A DNA stretch of 64,000 bases from DASWUZ01 sp036401375 (GCA_036401375.1 DASWVB010000019.1:76387-140386); one strand, 5' to 3'. Positions 27,708-37,391 are shown, counted from the first letter of the stretch. Program-made: numbers and translations. Notes: a model not told the origin generated them from the letters alone.

Positions 27708-28465
27708 TCAGTCTGCGAAGGATCCTGCATCTACCGGCAGGATGTGGCCCGTGATCATCCGCGACTCGTCGGAGGCCAGGAAGACTGCAGCATACGCAAT
27801 ATCCTCGGGCTCAATCAGGCCGAACCGCTGCGCTGCAACCACAGCCTGCGCCTCCGGCCGGTACGCCAGCATCTTCTTGATGCGCTCGGTGGCTACGCCT
27901 GCAGGCGCAATTGCATTCACCCGGATGCGATCACCGGCGAAGGCGTGCGCTGTGCTCCGCGTCAGGTTCATGACCGCAGCCTTCGACGAAGCGTATGCGG
28001 AACGCGAGCCACCCACGTTTCCAAACCCTGCCACTGACACCATGTTGATCACCGATCCACCGCCCGTTTTGATCATTTCCGGGATTGCGGAACGAAGCGC
28101 AAGAAACGTACCGAAGTGATCGACACGCATCTTGTTCCAGAACTCGTCTAGAGAAGCGGTGGTCACCAGGCCGTCCGCATTGCCAGAGCCCCCGGCGTTA
28201 TTCAGCAGGATATCGATCTGCCCCAGCCATTCAACGTCCTGCGCACAGCCTCCTGCACCATCTCCGGCACGGTTACATCACAGAATACGAAGGTCGCGGC
28301 GCCGCCCGCTTGAACGATACGATTTGCCACGGCTTCACCCTGAGCCACCCGCCGGCCAGTTACAACAACCCGAGCTCCTTCCCTCGCGAACATCTCGGCG
28401 CAGGACTGGCCGATTCCGCCGGTCGCTCCCATCAAGAGAGCACACTTATTTTTCAGTCTTTCCAT
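27708..28465 (-). pseudogene. Short-chain dehydrogenase interrupted by a one-base frameshift
   Basis: Two minus-strand frames together make one classical SDR. The first (28465 to about 28221) opens MERLKNKCALLMGATGGIGQ and carries the cofactor motif; it then leaves frame and stops at 28202. The second (ending 27708) has ITGHILPVDAG and the catalytic Tyr/Lys in SAYASSKAAV. Adding one G between 28220 and 28221 on the plus strand restores GWGQIDILLNNAGG, the expected NNAG region. The gene is therefore either inactivated or has a sequencing error. If intact the product would be about 252 residues. Confidence 0.85.
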
Positions 28466-28947
28466 CTTTGATACCTCATTGACTCCGGAAGCGATTTGCC
28501 TAAATGTCTATTGCAGTACTTCCTATGAAGAGTGCTGAGGGGGAGCGCGTCGATGAGCGGGCCACACGTCCACAGCAGGCAGATTGACCGCAGACCCGCT
28601 GCTAGCGTGTCCTGCCCTGAAGATCCCTGTGCCAGAGCGGGAGCTCTCTCGCGAGATCAAGAACTCAATCACGAACAAACCGACGCAACAAGGCTGAAGA
28701 ACTCTTAAAGGAGAGTGAGTGGAAGGGTCAGTCGGTTTACTTTTTGGCCTGAGCCTCGAATCGGGGCGACTGCGTCGCCAAACGCCTCGATTCTCGTTAA
28801 CGTATGGGCCAGTATGGATGTATGAGGAAACCACTCGTCATTGATGCCGGCGGTCCAGGTGGAGATTCACTGAACTCCATGGACTACGGAAGGTCCGTAG
28901 CAGCTATTTGCAGTCTTTCGGCCAGCTTGAGAGTTGACTCTCCCTAT
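28466..28947. other. Intergenic region without a recognised gene
   Basis: About 480 bp between the broken SDR and the alpha-amylase gene, whose 3' end is at 28948. Reading frames here lack family features. No terminator or repeat was identified. Confidence 0.35.
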
Positions 28948-30816
28948 TTAGAACGTGGTGGAACTAGACGGCCCGGCATAGTCTGCTTTGACGTAAAGTC
29001 TCGCTGATGTAGTGTTTGCATTAGAGAGCCGCGCTGTGAGCCGGTGCTGGCCCTCCTGCTGAACAGTGAATCCAATAAGTAGCGGTACCGTCACGTCAGC
29101 GCTTCCGTTGAATACTACTGGCTCTCCGCCGGCGGGCACCTGGACCAGGACATCGATCTGCTGCGGAGCAGCATCCGCATAAATCTCTATCATCACCTTA
29201 GAGGCCGCAGCAGGCCAGATCGCTCCGGCTGTGCGATAGACCGCGGGAACAGCCCTGCCCCCATACCCAAGGCTCTCCGGATCGCTGTCCCCGAGATCAT
29301 CGTCCATCTCGAACTGCTGCACGGTACGCCTGGCCGCAGGTAAGAAGCCGCCACTCACGCCAGCCGGTCCCCACACCGAATACGAGAGCGGCGGAACAGC
29401 AATCTCTACCCAGCCATCCTGGTTCGTCCAGAGATCATCGGGACGCGAGCCGCTGTAGTCGTGTAGCTGCGATCCGGGAGAAAACGCCGACGCAATCCAG
29501 GCTTTGTGCCACGAGCCACCGTCGTTATTGATCGCGATGATGGCTCGACCGGCCCGCTCGATGATGAGTAACTGATTTGAATCCTGGTATCGAACCAGGT
29601 AAGCACCGCTCTTGAACTCGAGCTTCTGATGACACCAGACAAGGTTCTGCACATACGACCGCGTCGAGAGCTGGTCTGCGAGCGTATCGTCGCGCTCGGG
29701 CTTGAAGTTCACGAACAGATCGTCATAGAAGACCTGAGGGCTGCCATCCACCGCAAAGGCGACTGCATAGGCCAGAGGTGTACGCGGGTTATCCGGGTCG
29801 ATGGTCGTACCCGTCAGCTCATCTCCGTTTTGGCCATTCCCGGTGTGGTCGGAGGCATCGCTGTTGGATGAGTCCCAGAATGCTCCACGGTAGACGTCGT
29901 GGTTGTTAACAAATGGCACCGTCTTGAAGCGGTTGCCCTGCTGCCGCCCGGGAAGGCTGCCCATGTCAAAGAAGCCGTTTGAATAAACCAGCTCGACCAG
30001 GGCATCTCGGAATGGATAGTCGAAGGTGCCCGAGCGGTCCAGAGTCGCCGCCGCCCAGTTATCAATGCCTGCGGAGTTGCCCGTCACGAACTCGCCGACA
30101 CAGAAGAAGTCGCGCCGATCGCCCATCGCGTTGTAGAGCAGGTCCTCAACGATCTCGGGCGGGAAGCCCTTAACATCATCAAAACGAAAGCCGTCGACGC
30201 CTGTTTGGCGAACAAACCATTGAAACCAGGAGCGCGCCTGGGAGCGCATGTAGCAGTTCTGATCTGCATCGCCTGAGTCGCTGCACCGTCCCTGGTAGCA
30301 GATGTCATGACCGTAGCTGAAGCACCAGTCGCCGGACAGGTTCCAGTGTACCGGGTTAGGGTGAAAGTCAAGCCATGATCGCGGCCAGCGTCCGGCTGTG
30401 GCTCCCGTAAACCCTGCGCTCCTGTAGCGCGAGTTAGGGAACTGTGCGGGTGCTTCCGGGTCAGTGTCTCCTCCGTCGCAATGGTCGAGCACGATATCCG
30501 GATAGACCTCCAGCCCGTTCGCGTGGGCAACCGCCACCAGCCGAAGAAAGGCATCCTGGTCACCAAACCTGGTGCCGGTACTTCCATTCTGGTTCTTGTT
30601 ACCCAGGTCGTAATAGTCGAAGGGGGTGTACCCCATGTTGGTCGTCGCTCGCCTGTCCTTGCAAGGTGGCGGAGTCCATATCCCATCGAAACCCATCGCG
30701 GCCAGGCGGGGCGCCAACTTGGCAAGAAACGTGTACCAGTCCTGGGCATAACTTGTGTTCCAGCAGTTCCACCAGAACGCCTCCAGTATCACTTTGCCGT
30801 TCCATGGATTGGACAT
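28948..30816 (-). CDS. Alpha-amylase (GH13), probably intracellular
   Basis: A 622-residue GH13 glycoside hydrolase acting on alpha-1,4-glucans. Conserved region I is DIVLDHC, region II with the nucleophile Asp is GFRFDDVKG, region III with the proton donor Glu is CVGEFVTG, and region IV is FVNNHD. It begins MSNPWNGKVILEAFWWN with no signal peptide, so a cytoplasmic enzyme or non-classical export is inferred. After the catalytic barrel (to about residue 410) come a beta-sandwich domain and a further C-terminal beta domain of about 110 residues. GAGGAG lies just before the ATG at 30816. No glycogen or trehalose gene is adjacent. Confidence 0.93.
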   Translation of the reverse strand: MSNPWNGKVILEAFWWNCWNTSYAQDWYTFLAKLAPRLAAMGFDGIWTPPPCKDRRATTNMGYTPFDYYDLGNKNQNGSTGTRFGDQDAFLRLVAVAHANGLEVYPDIVLDHCDGGDTDPEAPAQFPNSRYRSAGFTGATAGRWPRSWLDFHPNPVHWNLSGDWCFSYGHDICYQGRCSDSGDADQNCYMRSQARSWFQWFVRQTGVDGFRFDDVKGFPPEIVEDLLYNAMGDRRDFFCVGEFVTGNSAGIDNWAAATLDRSGTFDYPFRDALVELVYSNGFFDMGSLPGRQQGNRFKTVPFVNNHDVYRGAFWDSSNSDASDHTGNGQNGDELTGTTIDPDNPRTPLAYAVAFAVDGSPQVFYDDLFVNFKPERDDTLADQLSTRSYVQNLVWCHQKLEFKSGAYLVRYQDSNQLLIIERAGRAIIAINNDGGSWHKAWIASAFSPGSQLHDYSGSRPDDLWTNQDGWVEIAVPPLSYSVWGPAGVSGGFLPAARRTVQQFEMDDDLGDSDPESLGYGGRAVPAVYRTAGAIWPAAASKVMIEIYADAAPQQIDVLVQVPAGGEPVVFNGSADVTVPLLIGFTVQQEGQHRLTARLSNANTTSARLYVKADYAGPSSSTTF

Positions 30817-31270
30817 CTCTGCTCCTCAGATCGCCTGAAACGCTCCTCGCACGAAGACTACTGCGTCGGTTGTATAAAGCAGGTCTAGCGACTGCTGCCG
30901 CCTTTGGCTCTGGAAAGTGGCTGGTTTAAGGTTCCAACAGTATCGAAGGAGAGGCGCTCGATTGCAACAAATTTGCAGGGAATGCCAAGGGTAGGGTGTT
31001 CAAGATTATCAAATCCGGCGTGCAGGCAAAGGACGCGTTCTGTTTTGGACGGGGTCAAATCTCCGATCCGTGCCGAAGATACACTACGAGTGGGCCTGCA
31101 GGAGCCAAGCCAGTCCACGATCGCTATCGTGTGACGCTCTGGCCGGGTGCAATCAGGCCAGACCAAGCCCACGCGCAGCTCTTCTGGGAAATTCCATTCC
31201 GCCGACATCTCCAACACGACTTGCGTTTCTCACTCTGCGGCACAAGTCCCTGCTGCGAGGAACAATCCTC
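30817..31270. other. Intergenic region, no confident gene
   Basis: About 450 bp. A 110-codon minus-strand frame (30885-31217) has no recognisable domain and no good start signal, so it was not called. The region includes the amylase promoter on the minus strand. Confidence 0.3.
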
Positions 31271-31510
31271 GTGCTCGGCAGCCTTGTGCTGGCCATACTC
31301 ATGAGTGATTTCCCCTCGAGCAGGCCCAGCATGAGGCTCATCCTGCCTGCCCTTCTCTCCCTCTACGGCACTTGGGAGACGGCGCGTTGTCTGCAACTGC
31401 GCTGGAGCTTTTATCATGGAGGGGTGCTGCTGCTGCTCTACGCCGACGTGATAGCCGTGGCTATGATCTTCTTCCTGCTCCTATATCCCTATGCCGGATG
31501 GCTGCTTTAG
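31271..31510 (+). CDS. Small predicted membrane protein
   Basis: A 79-residue product with two or three hydrophobic segments: VLGSLVLAILM, LILPALLSLYG and LLLLYADVIAVAMIFFLLLY. The GTG at 31271 was chosen because AGGA lies about nine bases upstream; the frame extends further upstream but that part does not look coding. It is convergent with the next membrane protein gene, whose stop is 10 bp away. Function unknown, and the start is uncertain. Confidence 0.45.
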   Translation: MLGSLVLAILMSDFPSSRPSMRLILPALLSLYGTWETARCLQLRWSFYHGGVLLLLYADVIAVAMIFFLLLYPYAGWLL

Positions 31511-31520
31511 TGCCTCTGCC

Positions 31521-31907
31521 CTATCGAGTGGAGAGGTAAGAGGCCATATGGCTGGAGTTTGCTCCCAGCGGCCGAGCGCCAGAGACAGCCGTAGTTGGAC
31601 TCTTCCCGCATCTCGGTCCGCTCCGAATCACAACTCGTGCATCGACGAAGAGAGTTGCCGCGGCTAGTAGCAAGCAGCACCCAGTCAGCCAGCGATGCAG
31701 AGCCGTAGTAGCCGACCCAAGCTGCCGAAAGCAGAGTGCAATGAGGAAAGCCGCGAGTGTAGCCAGCACTGTCAGCCGCGGCCGCTCCGCGCAGTAGACG
31801 CCCGCAGACGAGATCAGTACCCATACGGATCCTAGCGCCACCAGCGCGGCGAGCGCCGGCGTCACCATAAGCTTCCGGCCAGCTTTCGATATGTGCTCAG
31901 TCTGCAT
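31521..31907 (-). CDS. Small predicted membrane protein
   Basis: A 128-residue protein with three hydrophobic segments (ALAALVALGSVWVLISSAGV, LTVLATLAAFLIALCF and RWLTGCCLLLAAATLFV) and a polar C-terminal tail. The ATG at 31907 has a poor ribosome site; an internal ATG at 31868 follows GGAAG and would give 115 residues. No family was recognised. It is convergent with another small membrane protein. Confidence 0.55.
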   Translation of the reverse strand: MQTEHISKAGRKLMVTPALAALVALGSVWVLISSAGVYCAERPRLTVLATLAAFLIALCFRQLGSATTALHRWLTGCCLLLAAATLFVDARVVIRSGPRCGKSPTTAVSGARPLGANSSHMASYLSTR

Positions 31908-32085
31908 GTGCTCAGGTTAAAACAATCTGCAGTCTGCAGCCCACATTGGTGCCCTAACATCTGAGTTCAGTGCCCTTGTAAGTTAGGATTGCTAGGGACC
32001 AGAGCGGTGCACGATTCTTAGGCGCGCCGGCAAACGCTTGCTATCAAGGCCACAGGTAGAAAATAAAATCTGGGAGGACGCAGAT

Positions 32086-32496
32086 ATGCTTAAAGGCTTT
32101 CGTGATTTTGTCCTGCGCGGTAATGTGATTGACCTTGCCGTCGCCGTGATCATCGGTGCGGCTTTCGGCGCGGTGGTCACTTCGCTGGTCACCGACATCA
32201 TCACTCCGCTGATCGCAGCGGTCGTACACAAGCCCGACTTCGCCGGACTCGTATTCCATCTCAACGGGAGCACGGTGACCTATGGGAAGTTCCTGAACGC
32301 GCTGATCGCCTTCCTGCTCATCGCTGCGTCCGTCTACTTCCTCTTTGTCAAGCCGATAAATGCGTTGCTTGCGCGCTTCAACCCTCCGGCAGCGGAGCCC
32401 GCTAAGACCCGGCCTTGCCCCGAGTGTCTGAGCGAGATTCCTGTCGGGGCGCGCCGCTGCGCACAATGTGCTCAGCCCGTCGCCGTTATCGCCTAA
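32086..32496 (+). CDS. mscL: Large-conductance mechanosensitive channel with C-terminal zinc ribbon
   Basis: Pentameric channel that opens under membrane tension to relieve hypo-osmotic shock. The protein starts MLKGFRDFVLRGNVIDLAVA, the standard MscL N terminus and first pore helix; the second helix is ALIAFLLIAASVYFLFVKPIN. In place of the usual cytoplasmic helix alone, the C terminus has a CPEC-x10-CAQC zinc ribbon (residues about 112-128). The ATG at 32086 follows GGGAGG and was chosen over an ATG at 32038. At 136 residues it is of typical length. Confidence 0.93.
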   Translation: MLKGFRDFVLRGNVIDLAVAVIIGAAFGAVVTSLVTDIITPLIAAVVHKPDFAGLVFHLNGSTVTYGKFLNALIAFLLIAASVYFLFVKPINALLARFNPPAAEPAKTRPCPECLSEIPVGARRCAQCAQPVAVIA

Positions 32497-32632
32497 CGAC
32501 ACGCCGGCCGCAAGACAGCGGATACGTGGCGGCACTGGTCCGGACTGCGGGGACATTGCTGCAGGGTCATCAAAGCCGCGAAGCTATGATGGATCAGCGG
32601 CTCGGATAAGTGCCGCGCAAGGAGCGTAAAAC

Positions 32633-34780
32633 TTGCCCTCTGCTCGTCTCGTATTCACCGCATTTTGCGGCTTGTCTGCGGCGGGATTATCGGCTCAACA
32701 GCTTCCTACCGCCTCCACAACGGCGACCACGCTCGGCTACCACAACTTCAACGAGCAGGCCGCTATTGACCGCACCTTCCTCGCCGTCCCTGATGCGCGG
32801 CTCGCCGGCGAAGAGCTAAAGATCCTGACCTCTGCGCCGCACATCGCTGGTTCAAAGGAAGACTACGATACGGCACTCTACGTCGCGGCCAGATTCCGTG
32901 CAGCCGGACTCGAGACGAGCATTACCCCATACAAGGCCTGGATGAATCTGCCGAGAGAGATCAGGGTGGATGCGTTCGCGCCTGACGGCACGCCGGTGAT
33001 GCATGGCCCCACTCGTGAGCACGTTGACGGCGACCCTTTTCAGGACGACTCCCGGGTCGTCATGCCTTTCAACGGCAGCTCGCCCTCTGGCGACGTGACC
33101 GCCCAAGTCGTCTATGCCAACTACGGCGAGTTAGCGGACTTCAAGAGGCTTGAGGACCTGCACATCGACGTGCGCGGCAAGATCGTCCTAGTGCGCTATG
33201 GCAAGAACTTCCGAGGAGTGAAGGTCTACATCGCTCAGCAGAGGGGAGCGGCCGGGGTGCTCATCTACTCCGACCCGGCGGATGACGGATATGCACGCGG
33301 AGACAAGTATCCTCGCGGACCGTATCGCCCCGATACTGGAGTGCAGCGCGGCTCGGTGCAGTACATGTTCAAGTACCCCGGGGACGCGACAACACCCGGC
33401 ATCGCATCGACGCCCGATCTGCCTGATGCCAGGCGGCTTCCGATTGCGCAACTGTCCAGCCTTCCGGCGATCCCTTCGACACCGTTGTCGTACCACGATG
33501 CGGCGCCTATTCTGGAGCGGCTCAACGGCCCTGATGCTCCTCGCGAGTGGCAAGGCGCGCTCCCCTTCAACTACCACCTCGGGCCGGGCGGCGTGACGGT
33601 GCACATGGTGCTGAAGCAGGACTATCAGATGCGCACGATCTGGGACGTTATCGGGACGATCGACGGCAGCAGCGAGCCGGACGAGTGGGTCGTAGCCGGA
33701 AATCATCGAGATGCCTGGGTGTATGGCGCGGTCGATCCAAACAGCGGGACAGCTGCAATGCTCGAGGCAGTGCACGGGCTCGGCGTACTGCTGAAACGGG
33801 GCTGGAGGCCGAAGCGCCGCATCGTATTCGCAAGCTGGGATGGAGAAGAAGAGGGGCTTATCGGTTCGACAGAGTGGGTCGAGCAGTATGAGAGACAGTT
33901 GAAGAGTGCTGTCGCCTACTTTAATACTGATGTCGGAGTATCCGGCACGAGCTTCTCGGCGTCGGCCGTGCCGTCGCTTAAAAACTTCGTCCGTGAAGTG
34001 GCACGCGAGGTACCCAGCCCCAGAGGCGGCAGCGTCTACGACCAGTGGCTCGCCGCCGAAATAGAGCATAAGACGCATCCCGCGGACCGCAGCAGGCCGA
34101 ACACGGCGCCTGTGCAAACCATCCCGGAGGTTGGTGACCTGGGCAGCGGCTCTGACTTCACGCCCTTCTTTCAGCATGCGGGCGTGCCCTCAACTGACAT
34201 GGGCTCTGAGGGGCCGTATGGCGTCTATCACTCTGTCTTTGACAACTATGCATGGTTCATCCAGAACGCCGATCCAACCTTTGTGTATGAGCAGCAGCAG
34301 GCGCGCGTCTTTGGCCTGGAGGTGCTGCATATGGCCGATGCCGATGTGCTGCCCTACGACTATGAGAGCTACGGGCGCGAGGTCGAACTCTATCTGGAGA
34401 AAGAAAAGAAAAACGCCGCCGACAGGGGCATGGCACAGCTGGATTTTTCTGCCGCCACTGCGGCTGCGCATCGCTTCACCTCGGGGGGAGTGGCAGTGCG
34501 AGCCACCCAGCTTGCTGTAACCGGCGATCCTCGCAAACTGGACACCGCCCTCCGCGAAGTTGAAGAAGACCTGCTGATTCCCGAGGGTCTTCCAAACAGG
34601 CCATGGTTCAAGCACTCCATCTACGCACCCGGGGAATATACAGGCTATGAGGCCGTGATGATTCCCGGTGTGACCGAAGCCATCGATGCGAAGAACTCTG
34701 CGCTGGCCCAGGAGCAGATCAGGGTGTTGACCGCAGCGCTGACTCGTGCGGCAGCGCGTCTGGAAGGTATCGCGCATTGA
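32633..34780 (+). CDS. Exported glutamate carboxypeptidase II-like M28 metallopeptidase
   Basis: A 715-residue homologue of human GCPII/transferrin-receptor-like peptidases. Residues 1-22 are a signal peptide; a protease-associated domain spans about 100-300. The M28 domain has di-zinc ligands in the expected places: His358 (GNHRDAW), Asp368 (DPNSG), the catalytic Glu405 and Glu406 (WDGEEEGLIG), Asp in YFNTDVG and His in YHSVFDNY. The C-terminal dimerisation-like helical domain follows. It starts at a TTG with AAGGAG ten bases upstream. Expected to be periplasmic or extracellular and to release C-terminal acidic residues from peptides. pdxT follows after 13 bp. Confidence 0.92.
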   Translation: MPSARLVFTAFCGLSAAGLSAQQLPTASTTATTLGYHNFNEQAAIDRTFLAVPDARLAGEELKILTSAPHIAGSKEDYDTALYVAARFRAAGLETSITPYKAWMNLPREIRVDAFAPDGTPVMHGPTREHVDGDPFQDDSRVVMPFNGSSPSGDVTAQVVYANYGELADFKRLEDLHIDVRGKIVLVRYGKNFRGVKVYIAQQRGAAGVLIYSDPADDGYARGDKYPRGPYRPDTGVQRGSVQYMFKYPGDATTPGIASTPDLPDARRLPIAQLSSLPAIPSTPLSYHDAAPILERLNGPDAPREWQGALPFNYHLGPGGVTVHMVLKQDYQMRTIWDVIGTIDGSSEPDEWVVAGNHRDAWVYGAVDPNSGTAAMLEAVHGLGVLLKRGWRPKRRIVFASWDGEEEGLIGSTEWVEQYERQLKSAVAYFNTDVGVSGTSFSASAVPSLKNFVREVAREVPSPRGGSVYDQWLAAEIEHKTHPADRSRPNTAPVQTIPEVGDLGSGSDFTPFFQHAGVPSTDMGSEGPYGVYHSVFDNYAWFIQNADPTFVYEQQQARVFGLEVLHMADADVLPYDYESYGREVELYLEKEKKNAADRGMAQLDFSAATAAAHRFTSGGVAVRATQLAVTGDPRKLDTALREVEEDLLIPEGLPNRPWFKHSIYAPGEYTGYEAVMIPGVTEAIDAKNSALAQEQIRVLTAALTRAAARLEGIAH

Positions 34781-34793
34781 CCTGGGGTGGCCA

Positions 34794-35444
34794 ATGAACC
34801 AAGGAGATCTCCAGATCGGCAGAGGACCTGCCAAGAGCGGCGCTGAAGTCCCAGTACGGATCGGTGTGCTTGCGTTGCAGGGTGACTTTGCTGCCCACGC
34901 CGCCGCGCTGAGCGAAACTGGTGCTGTGCCTGTGCTGGTGCGGAACCCCTCGGAACTGGAGGGACTCGACGGGCTCATCCTGCCGGGCGGCGAGTCGACC
35001 ACATTCTTGAAGTTCCTCGAACGTGGCGGCTTCCTTGCGGAGCTACGGACCTTTGTCGCGCAGAGACCTGCCTTTGGTACATGTGCCGGCTGCATCCTGC
35101 TAGCCGACGAGGTGCTTTACCCAGCCCAGGAGAGCCTCGGCGTGCTGCATGCAACGGTGGAGCGAAACGCCTACGGCCGTCAGAACCAAAGCGCCATCAT
35201 CGTCGCTCCGACTACTCTCGCCGGCGGCCCGCTTGAGATGGTGTACATCCGTGCCCCTCGCATAGCGAAGGTTGGCAGGGACGTCGAGGTGATGGCTGAG
35301 CGGGACGGCTTCCCCGTATTGATCCGGCAGGGCAAGCTGATGGCAGCCACCTTTCACCCGGAGTTATCATCGGATCGGCGTGTACACCAGCTCTTTGTCG
35401 ATATCGTGCGAGAGGACCGCCGGTCCAATTTCCTTACGGAGTAG
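34794..35444 (+). CDS. pdxT: Pyridoxal 5'-phosphate synthase glutaminase subunit
   Basis: Supplies ammonia to PdxS for DXP-independent vitamin B6 synthesis. The class I glutaminase fold has the GGES motif (ILPGGESTTF), nucleophile Cys97 in AFGTCAGCILLA and the His/Glu of TFHPELSSD. The usual Leu after CAG is Cys100 here. About 20 N-terminal residues precede the conserved RIGVLALQGDF. The ATG at 34794 is 13 bp after the preceding gene's stop. pdxS is not in the window, which is unusual because the two are commonly adjacent. Confidence 0.93.
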   Translation: MNQGDLQIGRGPAKSGAEVPVRIGVLALQGDFAAHAAALSETGAVPVLVRNPSELEGLDGLILPGGESTTFLKFLERGGFLAELRTFVAQRPAFGTCAGCILLADEVLYPAQESLGVLHATVERNAYGRQNQSAIIVAPTTLAGGPLEMVYIRAPRIAKVGRDVEVMAERDGFPVLIRQGKLMAATFHPELSSDRRVHQLFVDIVREDRRSNFLTE

Positions 35445-35545
35445 CACTTAAGCTGCTGAATCAAGGCTATAAGCAAGTCGGATACCTGAACGGCTCCGCT
35501 GCGTTTGCCTCAAAGCTGAGTGCGCTGGCAGATTGTTCCACAGAC

Positions 35546-36274
35546 TCACCTCTTAGTTCTGGAGCCGAGCCATTGCTCATACTCAGCCTCTGAAACTACA
35601 CGAAGACGAGCCTGCATTCCCGCATGTCCCAGGCCGCAGACCTGACTGCAAACGATCGGGTATTCGCCCTGGACATAAGGGGTGAAATGGACGTGCAACA
35701 CAAGTCCCGGCACTGCATTCTGCTTCAGCCGCATGCCTGGGATGAAGAAGCCGTGCATCACGTCGAGAGATCTTAAACGCACATCCACTTCACGACCCGC
35801 AGGCAGCACCAGCTCGCTGGTCACAACGTCATCAGCTCCACTTGGGTCGGCGCGGTCGAGCCCTAACGGGTTGCCGGCCGGGGCATTTACGAGCTCAGGA
35901 CGTGTAGCGCCAAATCTTCCATCCAGGCCCGGATATCGGAAGTACCACTGGAACTGCATTGCGACAACCTCGACCTGGAGTGCAGTTGGAGCGGGACCCT
36001 CGAACCGGCTTGTCGCCCACAGGCGCTGCCCCTTGACAGCCATCCACGTATAAGGCGCGCAAAGCAGCAGCAGGCATGCGCCCCGCATCGCGCCGCCAGC
36101 CCTGGCGGTCCAACGCACAGCGCCCTGCTTAGCCACTTCCGACCCTCGCCCTCGCCTGAGTAGACCTATCGCAATCAATATGTGAGCAATCAGCAGGCAT
36201 GCGCAAAGCGCCACCATGTTCTGCCACATCAGGCGGTCTATCGCGAGCCCATTTAGTGCGCCGTTGCGCGGCAT
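35546..36274 (-). CDS. ctaC: Cytochrome c oxidase subunit II
   Basis: Carries the binuclear CuA centre that accepts electrons from cytochrome c. Two N-terminal membrane segments (MVALCACLLIAHILIAIGLL and MRGACLLLLCAPYTWMAV) precede the conserved VVAMQFQWYFRYPG and the cupredoxin domain. CuA ligands are His in VMHGFF and the cluster CSQVCGLGHAGM (two Cys, His, Met). There is no fused cytochrome c domain. At 242 residues it is of normal size. The partner subunit I gene is on the other strand about 3.3 kb away, and no subunit III is present. Confidence 0.92.
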   Translation of the reverse strand: MPRNGALNGLAIDRLMWQNMVALCACLLIAHILIAIGLLRRGRGSEVAKQGAVRWTARAGGAMRGACLLLLCAPYTWMAVKGQRLWATSRFEGPAPTALQVEVVAMQFQWYFRYPGLDGRFGATRPELVNAPAGNPLGLDRADPSGADDVVTSELVLPAGREVDVRLRSLDVMHGFFIPGMRLKQNAVPGLVLHVHFTPYVQGEYPIVCSQVCGLGHAGMQARLRVVSEAEYEQWLGSRTKR

Positions 36275-36432
36275 TCATGACCACGAACTGAGAACGCCGG
36301 CAGCATGGTAGCCCATGCATCAGTTTAGCGGCAGCGAAGACCCGGCGTCACCGCTTGCAAACCACTACGAACTCACGAAGGGAAGACTCCCAGGACTGCC
36401 CTGTCCAAAAGGCGAGTTGGTAGACTGCTGGT

Positions 36433-37302
36433 ATGTCCCTTTTGAACGTCATTATCCTGGCTATCGTCCAGGGCCTTGCAGAGTTGCTCCCTGTCTCCAG
36501 CTCAGCCCACGTCGTGGTCGCCGAAAAGCTTCTTGGACTGGACCCGTCTTCTCCACCCATGACGCTGCTGCTTGTCATGCTGCATACGGGCACGATGTGC
36601 GCAGTAATTGTTTATTTCTGGAAGCAGTGGAAGGACGCTTACTTCAGCAGCGCACCGGCATTCAAGAAGTTTGCAAGCGTAGTCAGCATCGCTACCGTGG
36701 TGACCCTCGGGCTGGGTGAACTTCTGGTGAAGATCATCGAGAAGACTGCCTTTCGCGGTGTGCCGCATGCCGAGATCGAGAGCCTCTTCAGCCATTTGGA
36801 ACTGATCGCGCCTGCCCTGGCCCTGGCCGGCGTACTCATCCTCGTCGCCGGAGTTCTGGAAAATCGCCGGCCGGGCGCTACGTTTCTAGGAACCGACGAG
36901 GTAACCCCCAGGCAGGCCGGTATCATCGGAGTCGTCCAGGGACTGTGCCTTCCCTTCCGCGGCTTTTCGCGCTCAGGTGCCACTATCTCAACGGGAGTAC
37001 TGCTCGGCATCTCCAAAGGACACTCAGAGCTCTATAGCTTCGCCCTGGCGGTTGTCCTCACACCTTTTGTAGTGGTGGTCGAGGCGGTGCGACTGATGAA
37101 GGCTGAGCACCTCAGCGGCGCTCACGACTTAGCGTCCGCCGCCCTCCCCAGCCTGCTCGGAATGGTCTGCTCATTCTTTGCCGGCCTGCTCGCATTGAAA
37201 TGGCTGAGCAAGTGGCTGGAAGGCGGACGTTGGTACCTCTTCGGCATATACTGCCTGGTGGCTGCCTGCGGTGTGATGTATCTGCACTACATAGGTTATT
37301 AG
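36433..37302 (+). CDS. uppP: Undecaprenyl-diphosphatase
   Basis: Integral membrane enzyme (BacA/UppP) that dephosphorylates undecaprenyl diphosphate to recycle the lipid carrier of peptidoglycan and O-antigen synthesis. The two signature motifs are QGLAELLPVSSSAH and PFRGFSRSGATISTGV. About eight hydrophobic segments are predicted in 289 residues. The ATG at 36433 begins the first helix. It lies between the oxidase subunit II gene (divergent) and the DUF3857 gene (convergent). Confidence 0.95.
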   Translation: MSLLNVIILAIVQGLAELLPVSSSAHVVVAEKLLGLDPSSPPMTLLLVMLHTGTMCAVIVYFWKQWKDAYFSSAPAFKKFASVVSIATVVTLGLGELLVKIIEKTAFRGVPHAEIESLFSHLELIAPALALAGVLILVAGVLENRRPGATFLGTDEVTPRQAGIIGVVQGLCLPFRGFSRSGATISTGVLLGISKGHSELYSFALAVVLTPFVVVVEAVRLMKAEHLSGAHDLASAALPSLLGMVCSFFAGLLALKWLSKWLEGGRWYLFGIYCLVAACGVMYLHYIGY

Positions 37303-37391
37303 CTCGAACCTAGCTCCGCCATGGGCTTTGCCAGCTATGCCAGCCCGGGGGATGACTGCATGGCCGCGGGCTCATCTACCTGTGGATCAAC

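Noticed and set aside
30885..31217. A 110-codon minus-strand open frame upstream of the amylase gene
   Set aside because: No domain, poor start signal, and atypical residue composition; it looks like a chance frame in G+C-rich DNA.
37323..37345. A five-base stem between uppP and the DUF3857 gene
   Set aside because: Short stem, long loop and no T-run; too weak to call a terminator.
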